The position numbers were made by a program, and so were the translations under genes. The notes under the pieces are model-generated. The model was not told the DNA's origin. It did no database searches and worked only from the letters and a program-made list of their open reading frames with translations. Shown piece after piece: positions 14,319 through 20,496 of a stretch of DNA of 21,730 nt. Where the stretch lies: positions 1 through 21,730 of the IMG/VR virus record IMGVR_UViG_3300025118_000178, one strand, 5' to 3'. Source of the stretch: a virus. Positions within the stretch are counted from its first letter, which is position 1. Each line of letters opens with the position of its first letter.

Positions 14319-16498
14319 ATCAATTCAGAAGCAAACTGGTATTTCACTACACTCTGCGGAATCCTCCTAAAACCAGCTTGTTCTCCCGGTTGTGGCAGAC
14401 ATATTTCATCTATAATCGACATTAAATTATCGTACATTTGGTCAGCACGAGAAGTAAGGTCAAAATTTCTACCGCCAGTGGCAATCGCGAACTCATCCCA
14501 GAAATAGAAGGCCAAAGCGAAAGTGTATAATTTTGTGTTTGGTGCCGCAGCGAGCGCGTTAGTAAGGTCGTTACGATGAAACGGCGGGTTGAAATAAGAC
14601 TGCTCATTCTCGTCAGTAAAGACGATAATGATTCGGTCCGTATTCCGACGCCAGTTAATAATAAAATTATCCTTTTCAGGGACCGATACTACTCCCCTGA
14701 TCCAATTGCGTGCGGCGAGGTCAACATGCAGTGGGCTAAGGTTTCTCAAAGATAACATTACTGCGTCCATGAGCATCTCGAAACCCCCATCAAAAGTCAA
14801 AGGGTCCAAATTTACAAATGCGTCAAAGAACTGCTGAAATGGTGCGATATCCGACACGCGTGTTAGAACCTCATGGTCTGAGCCTGGAAAGTCCGGATTG
14901 GGTGCTCGTGTTGGGCCGATGATGAGGCCCCAATGGATTGCATCTTCTGCGGCGAAATGCTGGCCGAAACGGGATAGAGCTGCAGTAACTGCTCTAATTT
15001 CACCACTCATTGAACCGCTAGTGTCAATAATTAACAGGATATCGGTTGGGTGCAAGTCCTCTCCGTAATCGTTCTCGCCGTCGCAATCGTTATCAGCACC
15101 ATCGCAGACTTCTTCGGCTGGTATAATTTCGCCGCTGCAAATATTTTCAGTCCAACGGCCGTCTCCGTTGGGGCCACCCCACTGTCCCTCGACGCAAGAC
15201 TGCTCTCCAGGTAGGCAAATCCCCACATTTATAGTGCCAGGGGGACCCGTATAGCATGCTTGAGTGAGCTGTTCATCAACCAGGTTGTCGCAGTCTTCGT
15301 CAAAATTATTACATATTTCAGGCTCCACGGGACGACCAATGCCAGGATGACATTCTTCCCCCTCACGCTCAGGGAGATAAACACAGAGTGCCAGACAGGG
15401 AGTTAGCTCGATTATTTGACAGTCCACGTCGCGGCATTGACAAGTTTTAAAGCCCATCCCACAGAATAAAGGCGGCTCAGCGCAGGGGATGAGTACCCCA
15501 ACTTGGTCTATTGTGCATAGACAGTTAATGCCTTCATCTGGGATGCCATCACAGTCATTGTCTAAGCCGTCGCATATTTCTTGAACTGGCTGACGTGCGG
15601 TACAGGAACCCCATCGACCGTTGATACACGTTTCAAGGCCGCGGTTACATTGTGTCTCGCACTCTCGTAAAAGAGACTCATCAGTCCTTCCGTCACAATC
15701 GTTATCGACGCTGTCGCAAACTTCCAAAGGGAGTTCCCCACAACCATCGCAGTCATTCCGTTGATCTTCATCTATCTCTCCGTCGCAGTCATCATCGATA
15801 AAATTACAAATTTCTTCTTCTGGATCCCTGTTAACACATTCCACCAACACCCCATTCTGGCAAAGGCCGACTCCGGGGCCACATTCGTCCTCACAGAGGA
15901 TTGGGTCTTCATCGATACGGTCATCACAATCGTTGTCGATGCCATCACAGACTTCTGGGTCACAAGAAGTACAAGGACCATGGACAACCACCCCCTTATC
16001 ACATAAGACGCGTTGACGGCCGAATGTGCCGTCTTCCAGTTGGCACTCAAACCAGCGTAAAAAATCTCTCGTCGAACCGGGGGGACATTCATGAGTAACC
16101 TGGCACGGACTCCTATGGATTATTTGTGGTGGTGGGCAGTCTTCATCCTCACCGAAAACACAAGATACCTCCTCTTCATCGCACACCTCTAGGACAACCT
16201 GCATAGATTGAATCGTCTGGTCTGGGGTAGGAGGACAATACCACTCTTGTGTTTCACAACATTGAGGGAGACACAAGCAGTACTTTTCATGATCCGAAAC
16301 ATCCAAATTTTGGCATGGAAGCACCGGGGGTGATGCATCAATAATTGGCGGCCGAACGGAAGAATCAATAACATGATAGTCGGGTGCCTGTGAATCTTGT
16401 GGTACCGAAATGGCGCCATCTCGTGGGGGTTCCGTAAATGATATTGTTTCCGCGGAACAGGCCAATGTTAAAACTGAAAATAATAATAACTTTTTCAC
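14309..16498 (-). CDS. exported MopE-repeat / vWA-domain protein
   Basis: A 729-residue, cysteine-rich exported protein. Residues 1-13 form a short signal peptide ending in LTLAC; Cys14 could be a lipidation site, though the lipobox is not canonical (Thr at -3, Leu at -2). A Pro-rich, low-complexity linker (20-60) follows. Six MopE-type calcium-binding motifs of the form E-(V/I)-C-x3-D-x-D-C-D-x3-D lie at about 182-198, 229-245, 259-275, 307-323, 394-410 and 463-479. A von Willebrand A domain (485-700) then carries DTSGS (492-496), Thr568 and FTDE (627-630), a full MIDAS metal-ion adhesion site. Such layouts are common in surface proteins of Myxococcota and related bacteria and unexpected inside a phage replication operon. 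The GTG start has GGAG 7 bases upstream and follows thyX by one base. Adhesin, host-surface decoy or virion protein are possible roles. Confidence 0.9.
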   Translation of the reverse strand: MKKLLLFSVLTLACSAETISFTEPPRDGAISVPQDSQAPDYHVIDSSVRPPIIDASPPVLPCQNLDVSDHEKYCLCLPQCCETQEWYCPPTPDQTIQSMQVVLEVCDEEEVSCVFGEDEDCPPPQIIHRSPCQVTHECPPGSTRDFLRWFECQLEDGTFGRQRVLCDKGVVVHGPCTSCDPEVCDGIDNDCDDRIDEDPILCEDECGPGVGLCQNGVLVECVNRDPEEEICNFIDDDCDGEIDEDQRNDCDGCGELPLEVCDSVDNDCDGRTDESLLRECETQCNRGLETCINGRWGSCTARQPVQEICDGLDNDCDGIPDEGINCLCTIDQVGVLIPCAEPPLFCGMGFKTCQCRDVDCQIIELTPCLALCVYLPEREGEECHPGIGRPVEPEICNNFDEDCDNLVDEQLTQACYTGPPGTINVGICLPGEQSCVEGQWGGPNGDGRWTENICSGEIIPAEEVCDGADNDCDGENDYGEDLHPTDILLIIDTSGSMSGEIRAVTAALSRFGQHFAAEDAIHWGLIIGPTRAPNPDFPGSDHEVLTRVSDIAPFQQFFDAFVNLDPLTFDGGFEMLMDAVMLSLRNLSPLHVDLAARNWIRGVVSVPEKDNFIINWRRNTDRIIIVFTDENEQSYFNPPFHRNDLTNALAAAPNTKLYTFALAFYFWDEFAIATGGRNFDLTSRADQMYDNLMSIIDEICLPQPGEQAGFRRIPQSVVKYQFASELMCF

Positions 16499-16499
16499 G

Positions 16500-17204
16500 T
16501 CATTTCTCCGATATATATTTTTGAATGTAAGTCTCTGTCACAACAGGGTAATGGATAAGGGCGACATTTAAGCATGCTTTGGCTACTTGTTGTATTTCCC
16601 ATTGAGCACCTTCGTGTATTCTCAAGCTAATAAACTTTAACAAATTATGAAGATTTGTTGTGCCATAGTATTGGGTATAGAGGTTTTGAGGAAGCACACC
16701 TCTAGCTTGCTCCCTACAAATCCCTGCGTCTAATAGGGCGTTGTATAAGCTCAAACTTCTAGAGCTGTGCATCTTTACAGCATTAGATGCTTTCTCAAAG
16801 CCGATTCCCATGTAAGAAGAGTTTAACGTTGGGTCAATCACATCTTCATTACTAGCTTGCCTGTTTGATTCATGTTGACTTCGAAATGCGGCCGGATTAT
16901 AAAACTGCATATCAGTTGAGGTATATCTGCGGCTGATGAGCGAAAATGCCCATGTCCTAGGGCGGTGATGTTGACTCCTAACGAACAATGGTACTACAAA
17001 TCGAAAAGTGATTGTGCAATGCTCAAAAGGGCTAGTGTGGTTGTGTTTCATGAGATATTTAATAAGCTTAATATCTTTCTCATCCAGCTCTTCTTTTTCT
17101 GCGCCGAATGAAACGCGGGCGGCGTTCACAACACTCAGATCGTTACCCATATGAGTGATGTACTCAACAGATCCGATGTCATCGCCGAAAAGATCAATTT
17201 TCAT
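16500..17204 (-). CDS. thyX: flavin-dependent thymidylate synthase ThyX (variant motif)
   Basis: Converts dUMP to dTMP using FAD, NADPH and methylene-tetrahydrofolate; 234 residues, normal length. Family features include NAARVSFG (27-34), HTSPFEH (56-62), VLPQNLYTQYYGTTN (about 169-183) and AQWEIQQVA (about 202-210). The ThyX signature RHR-x7-S appears as RPR-x7-S (Arg81-Pro82-Arg83, Ser91), and the usual S-x-N-E inside it reads A-x-S-L. The two arginines and the serine are kept, the histidine is lost. The change could affect flavin or dUMP binding, or reflect a different nucleotide substrate. dUTPase in the same operon supplies dUMP. The ATG at 17204 overlaps the groES-like gene by 11 bases. 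Confidence 0.93.
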   Translation of the reverse strand: MKIDLFGDDIGSVEYITHMGNDLSVVNAARVSFGAEKEELDEKDIKLIKYLMKHNHTSPFEHCTITFRFVVPLFVRSQHHRPRTWAFSLISRRYTSTDMQFYNPAAFRSQHESNRQASNEDVIDPTLNSSYMGIGFEKASNAVKMHSSRSLSLYNALLDAGICREQARGVLPQNLYTQYYGTTNLHNLLKFISLRIHEGAQWEIQQVAKACLNVALIHYPVVTETYIQKYISEK

Positions 17205-17517
17205 TAAGCCCTCTTAGCATCCCGATAACATAGTTCTCTAAAATGGTAAAGTATGATTTGTCTCTTACTTTTATTTCTTCCATCATGCTCCGGTCAATGA
17301 CAATAACCTTGTTTCGACTGTTAGAGCCTCGCAGCTCTCTCAACGCGGGGGAGCAGTCGCTAGCGATGTCTATGACCGTTGCTGTAATATATTTATCTTC
17401 CTCTGGTTCAAAACCATCTGGAAGAAGTACTCCTGTTGATGTTTCATTTTTCTGAACATGTGGGACAATTGTTAAGTGCCTATTGACCGGCTTGAGCACA
17501 GGTGGAATTCTAGACAT
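17194..17517 (-). CDS. groES: GroES-like cochaperonin
   Basis: A 107-residue cochaperonin of the GroES/Hsp10 fold. The first strand reads LKPVNRHLTIVP (8-19), matching the PLxDRVxV start of GroES. Residues 23-34 (NETSTGVLLPDG) correspond to the mobile loop, with the hydrophobic GVLLP tripeptide region that docks into the GroEL apical domain. A second strand (ITATVIDIA), an insertion around residues 55-68 where GroES has its roof loop, and the closing YFTILENYVIGML complete the barrel. Identity to host GroES looks low, as for T4 gp31, so it may be tuned to the phage chaperonin at 1220-2788 or may widen the cage. It sits between the GapR-like gene and thyX with overlaps at both ends. Confidence 0.85.
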   Translation of the reverse strand: MSRIPPVLKPVNRHLTIVPHVQKNETSTGVLLPDGFEPEEDKYITATVIDIASDCSPALRELRGSNSRNKVIVIDRSMMEEIKVRDKSYFTILENYVIGMLRGLNEN

Positions 17518-17782
17518 TGATACTCCTCACTGTTCTTTTCAGCCTGTTGAAATACTCTGTCAGCTGTTCCATATCAGTGTCTGATTTAACCAGCCTATAT
17601 GCCTTCACTGCAAGGCGCATCTCTTCCTTTGAGAGCCAACCGTTTTCATCATATGATTCTCTTAGATCTCGACGTTGTTCCTTATAAGGTTCCATCGCGT
17701 CTTCAATTGCTGCGAACTCTTTGACGTAGTTAGAGAGGTGCTCCTCTTCTGTTAAAATTTTATTGTCTTCGTTGAAACTCAT
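17510..17782 (-). CDS. GapR/DUF2312-like coiled-coil protein
   Basis: A 90-residue helical protein. Its segment from YVKEFAAIEDAMEPYKEQ (19-36) through DLRESYDENGWLSKEEMRLAVKA (39-61) resembles the GapR (DUF2312) pattern: a coiled-coil helix with E-K-rich heptads, a 'G-(F/W)' turn, then a short helix with a basic end. GapR binds overtwisted DNA ahead of polymerases in alphaproteobacteria. The similarity is by pattern only. It is the first gene after the 17844-17816 promoter and leads the replication operon, as a DNA-organising protein might. ATG at 17782 with AAGGA 7-8 bases upstream; 3' end overlaps the groES-like gene by 8 bases. Confidence 0.7.
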   Translation of the reverse strand: MSFNEDNKILTEEEHLSNYVKEFAAIEDAMEPYKEQRRDLRESYDENGWLSKEEMRLAVKAYRLVKSDTDMEQLTEYFNRLKRTVRSINV

Positions 17783-17815
17783 GAGTTTTTCCTTTTGTTG
17801 ATTGTTTCTTTAATT

Positions 17816-17844
17816 ATAATAATATATTTTTTGCTAAAAGTCAA
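17816..17844 (-). promoter_or_regulatory. promoter of the long replication operon
   Basis: Minus-strand TTGACT (17844-17839), 17-base spacer, TATTAT (17821-17816): 10 of 12 consensus positions at ideal spacing. An overlapping TATAAT (17818-17813) would give a 20-base spacer. It lies in the 66-base AT-rich gap between the Mom-like gene and the GapR-like gene, about 30 bases before the ATG. No terminator separates it from the gene upstream. Confidence 0.7.
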
Positions 17845-17848
17845 GCAT

Positions 17849-19021
17849 TTATTTGCTTTTATGTGCATTTACATTTTTCTCGTTGTGTTCAGTGACTTGC
17901 AAGTCCCATGCTGGCATCTCTTCTAGAATTTGATAATCGTTTCTTCCCATCATCTCTTTCCATTGCAATACACCGTTATTTTCCTTTGGGTATACGCCGG
18001 AACCGATCTTCCACTCAATCTGTTCACTCTTTTTCAGGAGCTTTTTTGCACTCTTGCTTAGAGGATAAATATATCTAAACATTTTACCTTTAATCTTGCG
18101 AAGACCGATATGTTTCATGTACTCAGGGGTTAGCCAAAATACTTGCTGTTTCTTAATATAATCTTTCTTCGGATTAGAGAGGTATTCTGATAGGCCCTTT
18201 GGAACACTTGGCAAGAAAGACTTCTCTACTGGTCGTTGACTGAATGCGGCCTTTGAACTGACGAATTCGTCGTATGCCCGAATATATTTGCTTCGGGACT
18301 CATAAAAGTCAGCTGAAAATTGGCGGATTTGAGAGGCCTTTTCTTCGCTTAACTCTGGTGGAATATTGTGTATCAGGGACTCGAGAGCTTCTGTATAACT
18401 CTGGCGTTTTGCTGCAGCTTTTACATCATGAGTTTTCTTGAACTCTGGAATATGGCCTGGTGATTTAGAATTGTAATGCCACTCCCAGTTATCAAAGCAA
18501 AGCTGCCGCGTTGTTCTTGGGTGTACTTTTTCTCCCTTGGCTGACATATAGCTGTCAGTCCAATACTCACCTCCATAATAAAAGTTTGCTGACTGATAAA
18601 CGCTTCCGCATTTTCCCATGATGCCGTCTGCGAGAGTGTATAAGTACTTAACGTCCGGATGATTGCTCTTAAGCCAGCGAACAACTTGCGAGAGCATCTG
18701 CGTCTCTGAATTACCTAGCTCTTCGTCTAGCATGCACATCTTGCCTATCTCATAATAGTCTTTAGACGTCATCTCTTTGTTTATAACTTTTTGGATAGTA
18801 TGCATCGGCTTCGTCCCCCAGCCGAGTGTGATTACTCCAACCAGATCTTGATCCTTGTGGACACCCAGAAAATGCTTTGTTAGTGTCGGCATCACTGGCG
18901 AGTAATGATTTTCTTGAACTAACTCTATTGCTTTTATTTTATCGATCTCTTTAATTTCATATGAAACCTTTTTACAATATTTTGTACGGTCGGAGTAATC
19001 TGGTTTTTTTTCACTAATCAT
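17849..19021 (-). CDS. Mom-like GNAT-fold protein (candidate DNA modification)
   Basis: A 390-residue protein. Residues about 30-165 resemble the Mom family (phage Mu adenine carbamoylmethylation; GNAT fold): NHYSPVMP (38-45, the His-Tyr pair of the family), HFLGVHKDQDLVGVITLG (about 50-67), YEIGKMCML (90-98, in place of the family's E-L-N-R), WLKSNHPDVKYLYTLADG (116-133) and GSVYQSANFYYGG (139-151). Residues 160-170 hold GEKVHPRTT. The remaining 200 residues are basic, helical, and not recognised; they include a segment (about 290-345) like a DNA-binding add-on. If this works as Mom does, it would modify adenines in phage DNA and shield it from restriction. It has its own promoter and follows the tRNA and ParB-like gene. 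A plain acetyltransferase is the alternative. Confidence 0.7.
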   Translation of the reverse strand: MISEKKPDYSDRTKYCKKVSYEIKEIDKIKAIELVQENHYSPVMPTLTKHFLGVHKDQDLVGVITLGWGTKPMHTIQKVINKEMTSKDYYEIGKMCMLDEELGNSETQMLSQVVRWLKSNHPDVKYLYTLADGIMGKCGSVYQSANFYYGGEYWTDSYMSAKGEKVHPRTTRQLCFDNWEWHYNSKSPGHIPEFKKTHDVKAAAKRQSYTEALESLIHNIPPELSEEKASQIRQFSADFYESRSKYIRAYDEFVSSKAAFSQRPVEKSFLPSVPKGLSEYLSNPKKDYIKKQQVFWLTPEYMKHIGLRKIKGKMFRYIYPLSKSAKKLLKKSEQIEWKIGSGVYPKENNGVLQWKEMMGRNDYQILEEMPAWDLQVTEHNEKNVNAHKSK

Positions 19022-19056
19022 TTGTAGTCCTCATTAATATGATTGTTTATATATTT

Positions 19057-19085
19057 ATATTACACTTTTTTGGGGAGATTGTCAA
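19057..19085 (-). promoter_or_regulatory. promoter of the Mom-like gene
   Basis: Minus-strand perfect TTGACA (19085-19080), 17-base spacer, TAATAT (19062-19057, four of six). A T4-late-like TATAAATA (19059-19052) overlaps the -10, so two kinds of polymerase could use the site. The Mom-like ATG is about 31-36 bases downstream. Confidence 0.55.
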
Positions 19086-19096
19086 GTACTATCTCC
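19074..19096. repeat. inverted repeat enclosing the -35, possible operator
   Basis: GGAGAT (19074-19079) and ATCTCC (19091-19096) are perfect 6-base inverted arms. The 11-base loop contains the TTGACA of the promoter. A repressor dimer here would block the -35. The match is short, so chance is possible. Confidence 0.3.
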
Positions 19097-19130
19097 GCAC
19101 TATGAGGAGAAAGCAGGGGGGAAAGGGTTG

Positions 19131-19204
19131 AGCCCAAGGCAGGAGTCGAACCTGCAGCTTCCTCACTGGGGGTGAGGCACCCATTCCTATAGGGTCTCTT
19201 GGGC
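19131..19204 (-). tRNA. tRNA-Gly(CCC), unusual
   Basis: A 74-base cloverleaf with four perfect stems: acceptor GCCCAAG/CTTGGGC, D ACCC/GGGT, anticodon CCTCA/TGAGG, and T GCAGG/CCTGC with loop TTCGACT. A GG pair is in the D loop and the variable loop is 5 bases. The anticodon loop is CCCCCAG, giving anticodon CCC (glycine, codon GGG). The discriminator base is T, as in bacterial tRNA-Gly. CCA is not encoded (next bases CAA). Two nearly invariant bases differ: position 8 is A rather than T, and position 33 is C rather than T. It lies 10 bases after the ParB-like gene on the same strand and is probably cut from that transcript. Confidence 0.8.
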
Positions 19205-19214
19205 TAATATCTTT

Positions 19215-20408
19215 TTAATTCTTTTTGCTCTGCTTAATATAGCTGGTAACATAGGACGAATCATATAGTTTCTTAGGGTCTTCTGCACAGGGAGAGTTTT
19301 GATTAAGGACCTGACCTAAGAATTTAAAGTGACGAGGAACGGATGGGTAAACATCTGCCACTCTATCTATAATACTCTCTTCTATACGGCTGCGCAATTG
19401 AAAAAGGTGTTGATAATCTTTTACTCCACCTGGAATACAAGTAAAAAAAGTAAAAGAAGAAGGCAACTTTCCGCTATTATTCGCTTTCTTATACTCTCTT
19501 ACCTTAGCGAGAAATTCGGCAGTTGGCAAGTTAATTTGCACGTTATTGTTTGTTACCGCTTGGCCCCAATCAAAATAAAGATCATCATTTCCCAACGTGT
19601 TGACAGCATGTGAAATATATGCTTTTCTTTGCTTAGTCGTATGGTTAAAAACCTGGACCAAGTGCTTCGCCTGGTAGTTATTTAAAGCTCTTGTAACTAA
19701 TGTCTTATTAGACGAACTAGCCGTCGATGGATTCCACTTTTGGGCCAGAATATCAAGTGGTCCACGAATTTTCTTACTAATTTCCTTGATGTTCTTTTCA
19801 ATCTCTTTTCTTCTAGATTCTTCGTTGCAAGATTTAAGTTTTTCCTGCAATTGCTGTTGCATCTTTCTCTCAGCGCGCATGAATGTTTCGTCCTGTAGGG
19901 TCGCTTTTAATGCCTCTGCAATACTGCGAGTACAACTTTGCATGCCATTATCAGCAAATGCATTATCGCTCATCAGACAATCAATTTGTTCTTGCTTCGA
20001 TAGGCTTGGAAAGATATCATCAATGTGAGCTATGATATAATTATATCCTATTTCCCTTGCGGCCGAATACCTATGATGACCCTTGATACCAATGAAACTT
20101 TGCTGAACTGTGCTCCAATAGACAGTAATTGGCTTTCGGATCCCGAAAACCCCATTTACTCCGTTTTTTGCTTGAGCGCTATATTTCCTTACAGTTGTAG
20201 GATCCAGGTTGCCTAGGCGAGGTTGATGGGCCATTCCTTTATAGTCAAACACTATGTCCTTAGTCTTAAGGATATGAAGGTCCCCACCCAAGACAAAGTT
20301 TGATTTTATAAAGTTCGTATGCTCGGCGCATGCTGCCTGAATTCTTTGGTTTGTGTTCAAATGAGAGTAGCCAGAGGAGGCTATCTGTCTTAACTGTGCT
20401 GATGTCAA
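19215..20408 (-). CDS. ParB/sulfiredoxin-fold domain protein
   Basis: A 397-residue protein. Residues about 85-130 contain the ParB N-terminal domain signature: KPITVYW, then IKGHHRYSAAREIGY (108-122) with the GHHR box, then a short strand (IIAHI). In this fold the box binds nucleotides (CTP in ParB, ATP in sulfiredoxin and related kinases). A long Lys/Glu coiled coil (about 178-216) follows, then a mixed C-terminal half I do not recognise. There is no ParB HTH in the usual place and no ParA beside it, so plasmid-type partition is unlikely. It could be a nuclease, kinase or DNA-modification helper next to the Mom-like gene. The start is TTG at 20408 with AAGGA 8 bases upstream; no in-frame ATG lies nearby. 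Confidence 0.8.
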   Translation of the reverse strand: MTSAQLRQIASSGYSHLNTNQRIQAACAEHTNFIKSNFVLGGDLHILKTKDIVFDYKGMAHQPRLGNLDPTTVRKYSAQAKNGVNGVFGIRKPITVYWSTVQQSFIGIKGHHRYSAAREIGYNYIIAHIDDIFPSLSKQEQIDCLMSDNAFADNGMQSCTRSIAEALKATLQDETFMRAERKMQQQLQEKLKSCNEESRRKEIEKNIKEISKKIRGPLDILAQKWNPSTASSSNKTLVTRALNNYQAKHLVQVFNHTTKQRKAYISHAVNTLGNDDLYFDWGQAVTNNNVQINLPTAEFLAKVREYKKANNSGKLPSSFTFFTCIPGGVKDYQHLFQLRSRIEESIIDRVADVYPSVPRHFKFLGQVLNQNSPCAEDPKKLYDSSYVTSYIKQSKKN

Positions 20409-20460
20409 TTTCGTTTCCTTTTCAATTTAAGTTTTGCTGTTCTCTCAACAACATGATCTC

Positions 20461-20488
20461 ATTATATCATATTCAGCTAAAATGTCAA
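20461..20488 (-). promoter_or_regulatory. near-consensus promoter of the ParB-like gene
   Basis: Minus-strand TTGACA (20488-20483), 16-base spacer, TATAAT (20466-20461): all 12 hexamer positions match, with the spacer one base short of ideal. It lies in the 88-base gap after the ribonucleotide reductase and starts about 45 bases before the TTG start. It probably also feeds the tRNA. Confidence 0.8.
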
Positions 20489-20496
20489 ATACTTTT

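Noticed and set aside
15562-16098. Frames on both strands overlapping the MopE repeats
   Set aside because: They follow the repeat periodicity of the real gene, are Met/Thr or His-rich without family features, and would break the conserved vWA/MopE reading.
19215-20408. ParB-like protein as evidence for a plasmid or plasmid-prophage partition locus
   Set aside because: No ParA ATPase or centromere-like repeats lie beside it and the protein lacks the usual ParB HTH region; the fold is widely used by other phage proteins.
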